From Mesorhabditis belari (taxonomy: Eukaryota; Nematoda; Chromadorea; Rhabditida; Rhabditidae): DNA of 64,000 nucleotides. Within the stretch, counting starts at the first letter, position 1, and every line of letters starts with the position of its first letter. The notes below the pieces were generated by a model that saw nothing but the letters and a program-made list of their open reading frames with translations, was not told the origin of the DNA and did not search any database. Of this stretch, positions 1 to 14,351 are shown piece by piece. Location of the stretch: the NCBI GenBank assembly GCA_958450365.1, contig CAUEEP010000728.1:434001-498000 (forward strand), read 5' to 3'. The translations under genes and the position numbers were made by a program.

Positions 1-30
1 AAAAAAAGGTCGCATTTGTCCCACCCCCAT
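1..30. repeat. Truncated end of a foldback element
   Basis: The first bases contain ggtcgcatttgtccca after an A run. The same string ends the foldback element at 63228-63702, and a related fragment lies at 14796-14840. The rest of this copy would lie outside the window. Confidence 0.55.
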
Positions 31-113
31 TATTTAAAACTAATACTTAAGTAATGATTTTTTAAAAGTATTACTTAAAAGTTTGCACTGTTCTTTAAAA
101 AAACTTGTATGAA

Positions 114-690
114 ATTAAGGGTAAGAGTGCAGTTTACCCGCCCACCACAAAAATTTTTCGAAAACCACTTCTCTGAGGGTTTTCAACCATGCTGAATCCA
201 AATAACATAGTCTCGATCACCGAAAACGAAAAAATTTTGCCTTCGGGGACCAAGGCAAAATTTTTGAGGACAAAACTCGAAGTTTTTGTGTTGGGCAGAG
301 GGATCTAGCTCAGTTGGGTAATATTATTTCTGTGCGTTCTCTGCGCGTCACGTGGCTTCCGGCCACTTAAAAAAAACACTGTGATGCAGGTCACTTCCCG
401 GCCGCGCATCACGGGCGCCGTCGTAGTTGGAAAATCATGAAACAACTCGCTAATTCCGGTCATCCTAGTAGGTGGTAGTAAAATCGGTATAAAATCAACA
501 CAAAAAGCTGAAAAAAAAGGGTTTAACTTTTTACCGTCGTCCCTCAAGGCAAAATTTTTTGTTTTCAGTGCTTGGGACTATGTTATTCGGATTCAGCATG
601 GTCGAAAACCCCAAAAAAGTGGTTTTCGAAAATTTTTATGGGGGAGGGGGTAAACTGGACTCCAGCGAAATTAAGAGTAATATTGCGGGG
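114..690. mobile_element. Foldback (long inverted repeat) element
   Basis: Two imperfect inverted arms face each other: about 114-243 on the left and 548-690 on the right. Both contain the track with aaattttgcctt, the block reading catgctgaatcc and the block cgaaaaccact, in inverse order and complement. The roughly 300 bp between them include a tRNA D-arm-like string and a short GC-rich stretch. No transposase frame is visible. It is probably a non-autonomous DNA element or foldback. Confidence 0.6.
299..321 (+). other. tRNA D-arm-like (A-box) sequence inside the foldback
   Basis: The string tagctcagttgggtaa matches the eukaryotic tRNA A-box/D-arm consensus. It is preceded by ggatc like a tRNA 5' end. 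No anticodon arm or paired 3' half follows in the normal distance, so this is not an intact tRNA gene. A B-box-like gggtcgaatccc occurs only at about 803, beyond the right foldback arm. Confidence 0.4.
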
Positions 691-904
691 GGGCAAATGC
701 CCAGACTTTTTTCCACACTCTCTCAAAAGTGCACTTTTTTTGATTGAATCTCAAAATGTGCCCATTGAACAGATATTTATTCAAAAAAAAATCTCATGTC
801 ATGGGTCGAATCCCTAATTTTTTGGACTGTAAAATAACGAAAGCCAACGTAAGCTCTCTTCATGAAAATAATAAATCCAAAAATCGTAACGATCGACAAC
901 TTCT

Positions 905-1068
905 CAATAAGCTTATCGAGGCTTTATCGAGGCTTTCTCGAGGCTTTATAGAGGCTTTATAGAGGCTTTATAGAGGCTTTATAGAGGCTTTCTCGAGGCT
1001 TTATAGAGGCTTTATAGAGGCTCTCGAGGCTTTTGTCGAGGCTCTATCGAGGCTTTATCGAGGCTTTT
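905..1068. repeat. 12-bp minisatellite (gaggctttat unit)
   Basis: Tandem copies of a unit reading gaggctttatc or gaggctttata, with variants tctc and ttgtc, run for about 160 bp. Spacer DNA. Confidence 0.85.
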
Positions 1069-1627
1069 GTCGATATCGATATCGATATTTCAAATACTCA
1101 AATTCGACTCGTAAGAGCCAATCCAATTACTAAACTACCTGGAAAAGTAAATCGCCAATTTCAGCTCTCCACACATCGATAAACCGATTGAAACCAAGTT
1201 GCAAACTAAGCATAAAACATGAGTTGACAACAACTAGAAAAAGTTTTTTTTTCCTTTTTTCACAATCTTTATATTGATATCACCGGCTAGCAGAACTCCA
1301 ACAAAGTAGCTCGTATACGGATACATACAGTACTCGAAACCGATCACATATAAATAGCCTGTATAAAAGTTGCACAAAATAATCGTCAAACAGTCGAGCA
1401 CACCTGAAAATGAATTGTCATTGAAATCAAGGTTTTCTTTTTGTTTTTTATCCGACACACTTACTGTTCGGAACTTTTTCCGATAAAGTTTATTTCTCTT
1501 TGAAATCTATCGATCAATGTTCCCTCTGAATCATCTTTTTTCTCCAAAATCTTTCCACGATTTCCCCCAGCCATAAGCTAGCCATTTTCTACATTTCTAA
1601 ACATTTCCCCCTCAACTTTTCTGTATG

Positions 1628-2145
1628 TAAACCCTTCTGTGCTTTAAAAAAATATTCTGCCTGAACCAAGGGATAGAGACACATCTTATCCCGAACACCC
1701 ACTCTTTAAGCTCAACAAACCGGCACAATGGCTCCAATTTTAAGATTTTAAGATTATCCCGAACAGAAGTGTTCAACAAGAACAAGAACGAGATTATTGT
1801 TGGTTTGGTCCTACCAGGACAAAGTGCTCACAGATGCAACTGTAAAAATAATCTAGAAAGTCTAGAAATCTAGAAAGTCGAGTTTTTTCCAATTCCTATG
1901 CAGTGCTTTCTTGACGTTCAAAATTATTGCCTTTTTGTATTGTTGCTTGCCTAGAAATGGTGGTGGAAAGTGGAATAAATTGAGTTTTCCACAAATTCTC
2001 GTTAATCTTTCTTAGAAAAACGAAAACTGAAATGTGATTCGAACGTTTTTAATGTCTCGTAGATTTGGAAAACCCTTCTGTGCTTTAATAAATATTCTGC
2101 CTGAACCAAGGGATAGAGACACATCTTATCCCGAGCACTTACCAA
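1628..2145. repeat. Dispersed direct repeat pair, about 75 bp
   Basis: 1628-1702 and 2068-2145 share the blocks cccttctgtgcttta, attctgcctgaacc and aagggatagagacacatc in the same order, with a few substitutions. Confidence 0.8.
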
Positions 2146-2985
2146 GAGCAAACATTAGTTTAAAACAGGACATCTTCAGCAGATCACTGTACCAAATCAC
2201 CGACAGTGATAGGATATAAGCAATCTGAAAAAAACGATAGGATTTAACATTTATCTACCTTTTTTCGAAACTTATGCATTACAAGCCCGGTTTTTTTTTT
2301 GAAAATCTGTATAAACGGTTAGGGCGATGCAGAAGTACCCTGCTTTTTTTCACTTTTTTTTCTTCTCACTTCAAAGAGAACGCCGACCGTAATGAAGAGA
2401 AGTCCAATAAATGGACGTTTCACATGTCTAGCTGACAATTCCTCAAAGGTTAATGTCACATTTCTGAAAAAAAATAATAATGACAGAATTTGAGAGATTT
2501 TAGATTTTCACATGACTGTTACTTAATTTCTCTTAAAGAGTACTTACACACAGGAGTACTTTGGATTCGACTCGAGGTCACCGTACTTGAAATACGATTG
2601 CATTTGTTCAGAGAATAAATCTTAGGAAAAGGATTTCAAATTTAACAAAAAAAAGAACCGAAAATCTTTTCTCAGAATCAGAATAAGAATTCAAATTACT
2701 CAATCTTTAAAACAAGAAGAGAGAAAAGAGAACTTTTTGAGAGTTTTTTAATGGAAAGTCTTTAGGGAGTTGACTTTTCTGGAATTGTTAGAGAAAGAAA
2801 AAGTTTTCAAAAATGAGCACCGGAGTACAGCTCATTTGATCGCAGAGTCAAGTTTTCGGGTGATGACTTTCATTTCGTATCTTTTTTTTTGATTAACTCA
2901 AAGAATCGTATCTTTGTGTGCACTTTGAAGTTTACCATGTGAAAAGAATCGAACATTGAATTGAATTTTAATAATATATCATGAA

Positions 2986-3330
2986 AATTTTCAACTTACT
3001 TGTATAAGTCGTAGGCTTTGTAACTTGTAAATTTTACAACTTGTGTAATGCCGTGTGAAATCAATCAAGGGGAAGGGGGACTCCAAATGAGAGTCTCACT
3101 TGTCCTCCTAGGCAATCCCAAGGACCGCCCCTTCTCGGCGATAAAAGGGATAAACACAGGGGAGAACACATTTGCATAAGAATCGACAAATCATTCAATA
3201 ATAACGATAGTAACTAAAATATCAGTTTGGCTCGGAGCTGACAATCATGAAAATTTTCAACTTACTTGTATAAGTCGTAGGCTTTGGAACTTGTAAATTT
3301 TAAAACTTGCGTAATGCCGTGTGAAATCAA
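2986..3330. repeat. Direct repeat pair, about 85 bp
   Basis: Two near-identical blocks (about 2986-3063 and 3245-3330) begin with atcatgaaaattttcaactt and end with gtaatgccgtgtgaaatcaa. They are separated by about 170 bp that includes a GC-richer patch at 3063-3160. Confidence 0.85.
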
Positions 3331-3402
3331 TATTTTTTTTCTCTTGTCCCAATTCCTTCTCTTGTCTAACATTTATACAGAAAGTGTCGATGAGCTGAGG
3401 GT

Positions 3403-3605
3403 AATATATATATATATATATATATATGCTTTATTCAGTTGAATAGCGACAAAACAAAATCACAATAATTACCCAGGACACCACTCAAAACACACCCAAA
3501 AGATAAATAGATACCTCAAGAAAGAATCACAGAGCAGTCAAGTCAATTGCCGAAATTGCGGCTTTAAATCTAGCCAGGGTGGGAATATCACGAAAATGAG
3601 GGGGT
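3403..3605 (-). mobile_element. Retrotransposon 3'-tail-like repeat with TA microsatellite
   Basis: The copy reads, on the minus strand, toward gaataaagcatata followed by a (TA)n tract at 3403-3426. A second copy lies at 23384-23520, near-identical over about 130 bp. A short tail repeat next to a dinucleotide run suits the 3' end of a non-LTR element. No reverse transcriptase motif remains, so the class is an inference. Confidence 0.4.
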
Positions 3606-5387
3606 AAAATCTTCTAGAATTTAATAACTCGATGGGTAATAGTAAGTAATATAGTAAGTGCTTTTCTTTTTGATCTCTGGTCTACTGGTAAATGAGAATT
3701 TTTTTTACTGAAATTTCTACACAACTAAATATGACTAACATTTGACATTAACACCAGCAAATCCTCAATTTAGGAAGATCGACACAGTGGAGTGGAAAAG
3801 AATTGGTTAATTTAGAGGTCATCGAATCAACTCATATTCAAATTTCAAAGTGATCTCCCTCGAAGAGTTCACACAGATGACCGGTAAAGCTGTGGCGATT
3901 CGTTGGCAAATTTGGACTTTTTGAAAATTGTCATGTTTAGACTGCACGTGCGCCACATCAAATCAAATTCCACCCGACATTCTATTTTTGATGGAATAAT
4001 TGTTGTTAAAAAAAGCCATTTAGAAAACACAGTTTGTTAAAAATATCAAATGTGTTCTAAAAAGTTTTTTCCTTTTTTCTTAATTCTCTTGATGTCATTT
4101 GGACAATGTTCGAAGAATGAGGTATTCCGTTAAATGGTTAAAGAAACAATGGTTAAAGGAGTATTTCGGTCCCCAGCAGAATCCGATTTTAGCTTCGAAC
4201 CATTATAAGCCGTTCTCAGCGTCTAGTCTACGCTACCGGTTTGGCCGATTGGTTAGCGTTCTTGCCAAATAGGTGAGCGCCATGACAATTTCCCTCCAGC
4301 GCACTACAATGCTTCTTCGGAGAACTAGATGGCTCTGAACAGAATGGTGTAGAAATGCTCTCCAGAATTTCAGCTTCAAAATACTAGATAATAAGTCGTA
4401 TTTCGAGCTGGGTTTTAGCTGAAAAATGGGGATTCTTTTGTAAAGTGTGCAGGAACTTTTTGATCACCCTGTATTATAATTTTTAACAGTTGTCTTTAAA
4501 TGTGTGTCTGTTACTAAGTTTTCTCTTCACCAGTTGAGTACAGCGGTACCCGAGGCATGTAACTAGGGGTAATCGGGAGTAGGGAAGACGAGAAAATTAT
4601 CAGATGCCTATCAGATGCAACTTTTTTTGATAGCAAAAAACTGGAAGTTGATTAGAATAGGTAGGGAAGGGAAGAGTGTGTGATAGGAGTGATATAATGG
4701 TAGTAGCATTTGAGTAAGCAGTTTGCCACGATCCCTAATCCACGCCAAAGAAGAAACCGCCTTCAGGCGCCTTTTTTTGCCGATAACTGCTTTAGCAAAC
4801 TAAAGTTATCGCCGATAACTGGCGATAACTGCTTTAGCAAACTAAAATCGGCTCAAAAAAGATAGGAGGTAGCAGGATCACTTGGCAAAATATTCTCAAA
4901 CTATTCTGAGAATTCTTAAAGAGTACCTGAAGAACAAAGACTTTATTTTAATAAGCTTCGTGTTTAAAAGTGTGTTTATTAGCTTAAGAAAAGCTTAACG
5001 AAAGCACCAAGAATGATCGTTTGTGAGGAGTTAAAAGTATTTCTTTAATCGAAAACATGAACTACTGTTTAGGCATCTTATCTCAGCCACATCGACAGTC
5101 ATCGTCACTTGATGCTGTTCGATCAATGCAAAGACGGATGCGGGAAATTCCTCTGTTGGATTGGAAATGTGATTTGTTGGGCAGCTGGTTGTTGTCTTTG
5201 AATAAATGCAATCGAAACGTTGTTGCCACAAAGAAAACTTTCATTTTGATACACACTGATTGCTTTTCTTTTATTGTAAATACTTTCAAACATCATCAAA
5301 AGACCACAGCATGATATGTTAAAAAGAAAAAAAACTTTTTCTAGTTGTTGTCAACTCATGTTTACTGCTTTTCTTTTATTGTAAATA

Positions 5388-5904
5388 TTAGGTTGATGCA
5401 TAAGTGTTTTTGTTCCTTTTCGTCTGCCGTTTCAAGCCAACAAATGCACGAATTAAACTACGGTTGATTTCATTAGAAAAAGCAATTATTTTTCTGCAAA
5501 ATAACATTAAAACGGGTTTAAAAATATTGAATGCCTGGATTTTCTTGAGAGTATGAAGTCGGGTAGTCAAAAAGGGCTAACTCGATGATGCGGTTTAGAC
5601 ACCTTAGCTAAAGAAAACCTATCTTCGTGTCAATAGATAGAGAAAAAAAAACGTTTGATATTTCGCCAAAATTTCAGAGAAATTCATTCAGCCAATTTTT
5701 CCGTAGAGTTTTTTATAGATTTTTGACGAAAAAGGCGTTTTTCACTCTCGAATTTGCTTGAAAGTGAACCGAAATTCATTTAAAAAGATGCAAATTGAAC
5801 AAAAAAACACTTTTTTTATACAGCAAACTATAGATTAATTGGTGAATTTGTTACTTTTTAACAGAAGTACGAAAAAAAACGAAAAGATTTATGCATCAAC
5901 CTAT
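5388..5904. mobile_element. Mariner-type MITE, about 515 bp (copy 1)
   Basis: The ends read ttaggttgatgcataagt and, inverted, the corresponding atgcatcaaccta. Flanking TA matches a mariner target duplication. The interior has no intact transposase frame. A near-identical copy sits at 22862-23381, so the two moved recently or were duplicated. Confidence 0.75.
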
Positions 5905-6978
5905 TACTTTCAAACTTGCTCCCAAACGACATACGAGAAATTCAGTCGCTTTTCATATTCAAGAAACGTATCGATGCTTTAGATCTAGTGGCTCTTTGCC
6001 GTAAGTAATTGGCTTATTGATTTCAGTATGTATTGTATGATTAAGTGTCACTGTGCATTTCTCTATGATTTCTTTCACTTTATCGTTTGAATAAAGTATT
6101 ATTATAAACATCATCGAAAAATCACAGCATGCTTTTATGCTTAGTTTGCAACTTGGTTTCAATCGTTTTGCATTTCAAATTATAAAGTTATTGATTTATC
6201 GGTGTGCAAAGTAAGAACAAAGTATTTCCTATTTTCCAATATGACAATACCTTGACTGCTCCATTTAAGCAATTCGTTGCTAATCTAGGCTTGTTGTTTC
6301 GGACGAAATTAGTCGTATTGTAGGGGGGAAATTGCGAAGAGGTGCTTGAAACAAAGAGAGCCAAGCGAACTGATGAACCAAGAATTCAACACACTTAAAA
6401 GAAGAAGTGGAAGAGCTTTTTCTTTTCTAAAAAGTTCAACAAACATATCGACGAGTATTTTTTGAAAAATAAGTCTTGTGTCATTTTTGGTTTGGCGTTT
6501 TTTCGAGAAGTTTCCTTTTTTAATTTAGTTACATTTATTTATATGTGAGTTGTTTATTTTAAGGTCTATTTTATTTTATTTTATTATTTATTTCTTTTGT
6601 ATTGAGCTTTTACGATGGACTATGAGCTGTTTTTATTGAATTTAGTTGACAATATTTCACTGACACATTCTTGTTATTGTCTAGCAGCCATATTGATGGA
6701 AAGAGCTCTGCAGAAAGAAAAATCTGCAGAAAGTCAATGCTGAAGCAAATTAAATGCAAAAGCAAAAAAACAAGATAAGCCCGAGAAACAAAAATTTTGC
6801 AAATTTTTCATTAAAAAGCTTTCTTTCGCAAGAATTTTGAATAAAACAAACAAATTTACACACTTTGTTAGGCTTATCTGTTCAAATTTACGAGCAAAAT
6901 CGGTCCGTTTTGAGAATAAATAGGGTTTTTTTGATGAAGTAAACTGTGATTTTGTTTTATTAAGAGAACTTCAAAGCA

Positions 6979-7178
6979 ATGCTACGGTTTGTTATGAAAT
7001 ATCAAAAGAATTTTGATTTTTTAATCCTTAAAACATTTTCAGATTTCTTCTTGTGTTCACATATTCCACATGGGCATTTGTGAGTGCTGAAAAAGGCTTT
7101 GAGTGGGCTCCCTTCAACGATGGTGACCTCAATTGCTTGAGTAGTCATTATGCGTTTTATATGGGAACACTGCGAACG
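6979..7178 (+). CDS. Unrecognised secreted protein, 5' exons only
   Basis: I do not recognise the family. A very short first exon (6979-6986) carries the ATG. A gtttgt donor and the acceptor ttttcag at 7036-7042 join it in phase to 7043-7178, which ends at a gtttgt donor in phase 0. The first 20 or so residues (MLRFLLVFTYSTWAFVSA) form a typical signal peptide. The following region contains FEWAPFND and one cysteine. The next exons were not found: MITEs occupy 7241-7503 and 7616-7865 immediately downstream. It could be a gene interrupted by those elements, a relic, or the start of a gene whose other exons are divergent. Confidence 0.4.
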
Positions 7179-7240
7179 GTTTGTCGTATTTTAAAGATCT
7201 GTAAAGTTTCATATTGCTTTTTACTTTTACATTTACACTT

Positions 7241-7503
7241 ACCGTAAATACTGTAATAGTACCCCACGCCCATAATGACGGTGCGGAGTGTTGCGTAGTC
7301 TAGCTTTTAACGAGTTTTTCTCGACACTGGTTTATGCTACAATGCTCGCTTAGGCATCAAAAAATAGCCCTGAATTTCAGCTATCTCTTGATACCAAAGA
7401 CGCGTTTTTGAAAGTACGGGCGCTTTGAAAAAAAATGAAATACTAAAAAACTTTTGCGACTACGCGACTTTACGAGGGGGTTGGGGTACTATTACAGTAT
7501 TTA
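7241..7503. mobile_element. MITE family A copy 1
   Basis: Terminal inverted repeats read accgtaaatactgtaata at the left and the inverse ending in gtactattacagtattta at the right. The right terminus is cut short. The interior carries the shared cgacactggtttatgctaca and gcgactacgcgact blocks. There is no coding capacity. At least ten full or partial copies occur in the window. Confidence 0.85.
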
Positions 7504-7615
7504 TTTACATCAAGCGGTAAAACAACAAGTGAAAGCATAGCAAAAGATAGATTATATTATTGAAAGTAAATTCCTTTCTTCAGTTTCAATATCTTATACA
7601 ATTATCGTTAATTTA

Positions 7616-7865
7616 ACCCCAGCTCCGTAATGACGGTGCGAAGTGTTGCGTAGTCTAGCTTTTAACGAGTTTTTCTCGACACTGGTTTATGCTACAATGC
7701 TCGCTTAGGTATCAAAAAATAGCCCTGAATTTCAGCTATTTTTTGATACTAAAGACGCATTTTTTGAAAGTACGGGTGCTTTGAAAAAAATGAAAGACGA
7801 AAAAACTTTTGCGACTACGCGACTGTACGAGGATGGGGATGGGGTACTATTAGAGTATTTACGGT
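7616..7865. mobile_element. MITE family A copy 2, left end degraded
   Basis: Same internal blocks as the copy at 7241-7503, with an intact right end (ggggtactattagagtattt then acggt). The left terminal repeat is replaced by unrelated bases before ccccagctccg. Confidence 0.8.
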
Positions 7866-8067
7866 AAGCAAGTTCACTCTTGTTTTATGCACAATTCAGT
7901 AGTTCTATTGCATTCTGTTGATTTCATAAAAGCCTCCTTTTTCATATCTTTTTTTTTTTGAAAAACTCTTCTTATAAGTTAGAGAAACTTTTTAATCTTA
8001 AGCTTTATTTAAAAATCAATTATCTTTTGATTCTAATTGATTTCACTTTTTGAAAAGAAGAAAAACG

Positions 8068-8804
8068 ATGCATCTTTTTTTTGTACTTTTATATGTTTTA
8101 TATCTTTTAGCCCTCGAATGTTCCAAGCCCATCAGATCTGCAAACTCTTCGGAACGCTTCAGCGAGAGGTATCAATCAGCTTTTAAGCGAAAAACAAAAA
8201 AAAAAATAGTTTTACGAGTGTTTGCTGTCATCAAACCGTGCTACATAATCGACTGTACGCCCGCTGAAGTCTACTTATCGATGATTGTTCAAGCGTTAAA
8301 TGAAAGTGGGATTGAGGTAGAAATGTTGTTTTCAATTTCGATTTGTAACAAGCTTCTTTCTCAGATCAAAACGTTGTGGCTGGACGTAACCGAAAGACTG
8401 CCCATCTACAATATGCAGGCTAATCAGCAAGTCATCACAAATTTCGGCAATGCGGCCAAGGTTTGAGTTTTTGTGAAGCTTTCGACTAGGTGTTTATAGA
8501 AACTGAACATTGAAATCGGCATCAGGACTGTGCCGGACTCTTGGGCGTCTTTTGTGACAAAAAATTGGGATGGAATGGCTGGCTTCCCACTCTTCTTGGC
8601 CGAAGAAAAAAGGTCTTTTTTTTTGTTTTAAATAGTTTCAGTTTCTTTTTAAGTTTTACACCGTTCGGCGGATGGACGAAGCCGAGAATTCGTCGAATCG
8701 GTAGGCCTGCTTGGCCAAACTATCCCACCTGCACGTGTGGCAGCAGAAGCTACAAGTACAAGTGCTCTTATGACCCCATGCAAGTTTATGACGATGGTCT
8801 TTAA
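8068..8804 (+). CDS. Divergent GH25 lysozyme-like secreted protein
   Basis: Three exons join in frame: 8068-8460, 8500-8612 and 8654-8804, about 218 residues. The start has a strong signal peptide (MHLFFVLLYVLYLLALEC). The pattern fits nematode lysozymes of the Entamoeba-type/GH25 class: an early SSERFS segment, the strand with TLWLDVTE, a MAGFPLFLA segment, and the C-terminal PFGGWTKP followed by cysteines. Family members usually have a WLD-x-E acidic pair. Here a threonine is inserted (LDVTE), so catalysis may be lost. An alternative acceptor at 8641 would add four residues to exon 3. Family enzymes act on bacterial cell walls in gut or immunity. Assignment rests on motif memory and not a search. 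Confidence 0.55.
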
Positions 8805-8962
8805 AATTGTTTATGTTTCGAAGTGAAAATTTTTAAATTACCCTAAAGTCTCGAGTATAAGTTCATCCGAGTATAGGTTCTACCTTAATTTACATTCGCT
8901 TTAATTGCTTTGAATTTCTTTTTGTTGGGTTTTTATTGTTATATAAACTTTTATTATTGTTC

Positions 8963-9040
8963 TTGGAGCGCGGGATACTACAGGGTGACAGCCTATCACC
9001 ATTGCTATTTGTTATGTGCATGGATACATCCAGACGATAG
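8963..9040 (+). pseudogene. Reverse transcriptase relic
   Basis: A short in-frame stretch reads GILQGDSLSPLLFVMCMD and then meets a stop. This is the conserved QGDSLSPLLF finger/palm motif of non-LTR reverse transcriptases. The neighbouring 200 bp are GC-richer than the surroundings and contain a B-box-like ggttcgaaccc at about 9257. Only a fragment is present. Confidence 0.65.
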
Positions 9041-9805
9041 TGTTGAAGAAGACGCTGGAAAGCATCTCTTTCGACCGTCGACGTGGACTTTGGCCGGATG
9101 AAGAGGCCAGGGAGGGATCCGTAAGACTGAGCACCGGAGAGGAGCAGAGCGGACGCGCCGAGCCACGCCCGGAGCAACAAATAACAGCATAAAATTGCTA
9201 TAACCCTCAATAAATTTACTTCTATTATTGTTCTTAAAAAGCAAAAAAGTTATGCTGCAGCGGGGTTCGAACCCTCGACACACCGCACCGGAGACAGCCG
9301 TCAATTTGCATGCGAAAACCAAACGGAACTTATACTCGCGACTTTAGGGTAGATTAAAACTTTTGGGTTTATTTTTCGTCATCTGTGTACCAGTTTTGTA
9401 ACGGTTCAGAAGATGAGCCTTGCTTTCGTTGTTTCCATTCAACTTCCCAAAAAAAAAATCTTAGAGTTAGTTTTGGCCTTCATTGTGGCTATGAAAAGTT
9501 CCGGATTCTCCATTCGGCTGAAAATGGAAATAGATTGCTTCAATCATTTCAACACAAAATTTACCGCTTAAAACAATACTTAAAAAAAACAAATGATTTG
9601 AAAATGAAAAAGAAACAACGACGCGGCGCTCCCATCGACTACCTCCAAATGGCGGCGACGTCAATAGGAATGCGACGTCGCGCGAAAATTAACATTTAGC
9701 AAAAGGATAAAGCTAAAATTTCAAATTCGCAACAGAAATTCAAATTTAACATGAAAACGTCTCGAAAAACATTTTTTCTCTCTGAATGTCATTTTTTACT
9801 TATCT

Positions 9806-10074
9806 ACCGTAAATACTGTAATAGTACCCCATCCCCATCCTCGTACAGTCGCGTAGTCGCAAAAGTTTTTTAGTATTTAATTTTTTTTCAAAGCGCCCGT
9901 ACTTTCAAAAAATGCGTCTTTGGTATCAAAAATAGCTGAAATTCAGGGCTATTTTTTGATACCTAAGCACGCATTGTAGCATAAACCAGTGTCGAGAAAA
10001 ACTCGTTCAAAGCTAGACTACGCAACACTCCGCACCGTCATTTTGGGGACGGGGTACTATTACAGTATTTACGG
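9806..10074. mobile_element. MITE family A copy 3
   Basis: Begins accgtaaatactgtaata and ends ggggtactattacagtattt then acgg. Orientation of the internal blocks is opposite to the copies at 7241 and 7616. Confidence 0.85.
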
Positions 10075-10140
10075 GGGAGAGGGAGAGGGGAAAGGTAGGC
10101 CAAGGGGGTGGGTGTGGGTGGGCGAGGACACATCACAAAC

Positions 10141-10385
10141 CCCCCCATCCTCGTACAGTCGCGTAGTCGCAAAAGGTTTTTGGTATTTCATTTTTTTTCA
10201 AAGCGCCCGTACTTTCAAAAACGCGTCTTTGGTATCAAGAGATAGCTGAAATTCAGGGCTATTTTTTGATGCCTAAGCGCGCATTGTAGCATAAACCAGT
10301 GTCGAGAAAAACTCGTTCAAAGCTAGACTACGCAACACTTCGCACCGTCATTACGGAGCTGGGGTACTATTACAATATTTACGGT
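10141..10385. mobile_element. MITE family A copy 4, left end missing
   Basis: Starts within the left side of the family at ccccatcctcgtacagtcgc and ends with an intact right terminus. It lies about 65 bp after copy 3 in the same orientation. Confidence 0.8.
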
Positions 10386-10557
10386 ACTTACTTCCATGTC
10401 AGATTTTGACGAAAATTAACGATTCTTTTCCATAACTTTTGATTGTGTATTTAAAAGAAAAGTTATAGTTTCTTTCATTATAGAATTTTTTGTGTCCAAT
10501 GCATAAAAAATATCAACTTTTTTTTTGGTACTTGAAACACGAAAAGCCAGAGAATGC

Positions 10558-13925
<3,368 letters not shown>

Positions 13926-13926
13926 T

Positions 13927-13928
13927 CT
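13927..13928 (-). promoter_or_regulatory. Candidate trans-splice acceptor before the protease ATG
   Basis: On the minus strand the sequence gagttttcaga is followed directly by the ATG. A consensus ttttcag one base before the start codon is typical of spliced-leader addition in nematodes. Confidence 0.5.
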
Positions 13929-14020
13929 GAAAACTCAAAAGAGAGGCTTTTAATGGAACAAAAAACTGCAATTATTAAAAAAAAACTCAGCCCAAACACT
14001 TTCTTTTCAATCTTAGCTCG

Positions 14021-14028
14021 TTTTATAC
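14021..14028 (-). promoter_or_regulatory. TATA box of the protease gene
   Basis: Minus strand gggtataaaacg lies about 96 bp upstream of the protease start codon, a suitable place for a TATA element in a highly expressed secreted enzyme gene. Confidence 0.55.
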
Positions 14029-14145
14029 CCGGTTCCGGTGAATTTTCCGGGTGAATTTTTCAAAATTTCCCCGTTTTTTTTTGCGTCTTTCTCTCTCATT
14101 TTCGTTTGAGCAAATCAATCAAAGGAACACCAGGAATTGAAAATT

Positions 14146-14172
14146 TTATCAAACAGACTTTTGATTTTATCA
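14146..14172 (-). promoter_or_regulatory. Pair of GATA-factor sites (TGATAA)
   Basis: Two TGATAA motifs on the minus strand (14146-14151 and 14167-14172) lie about 120-150 bp upstream of the protease TATA box. In C. elegans, ELT-2 uses this motif in intestinal genes. Intestinal expression of the protease is an inference. Confidence 0.4.
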
Positions 14173-14248
14173 AAAAGAGCACTAACTTTTGATTGAAAAT
14201 CATCAAAAGTTTAGATTTTAGGCTACTCAACGAATTTCCCCAACAGTT

Positions 14249-14351
14249 TACCGTATTCTCTCTAATAGTAGTGCACTCTCTAATAGTATTGCGGTCCAGG
14301 AGGGGGTTGAAAAAATAGTAGTGCGCACTACTATTAGAGAGAATACGGTAA
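14249..14351. mobile_element. MITE family D copy 1, 103 bp
   Basis: Terminal inverted repeats: accgtattctctctaatagt at the left and the exact inverse ending in agagagaatacggta at the right. The interior contains gcggtccaggagggggttg. A longer copy lies at 60495-61013. Confidence 0.8.

Larger units (their letters stand above)
1069..6978. other. Gene-free repeat-rich spacer
   Basis: I see no supported gene here. Open frames are short and lack splice or domain support. The stretch holds a direct repeat pair (1628-1702 and 2068-2145), another at 2986-3330, a TA microsatellite with a retrotransposon-like tail (3403-3605), a mariner-type MITE (5388-5904), and scattered inverted pairs such as 1170-1250 with 5327-5363 and 6128-6205. 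Confidence 0.6.
9041..10557. other. Spacer between lysozyme-like and protease genes
   Basis: No gene is supported. Contents are retrotransposon debris to about 9330, a featureless AT-rich stretch, and two head-to-tail family A MITEs (9806-10074 and 10141-10385) separated by a short G-rich run. Confidence 0.6.

Noticed and set aside
9240..9320. tRNA gene on the minus strand (ggttcgaacccc)
   Set aside because: Only a T-loop-like string is present; no D arm, anticodon arm or pairing acceptor stem could be found.
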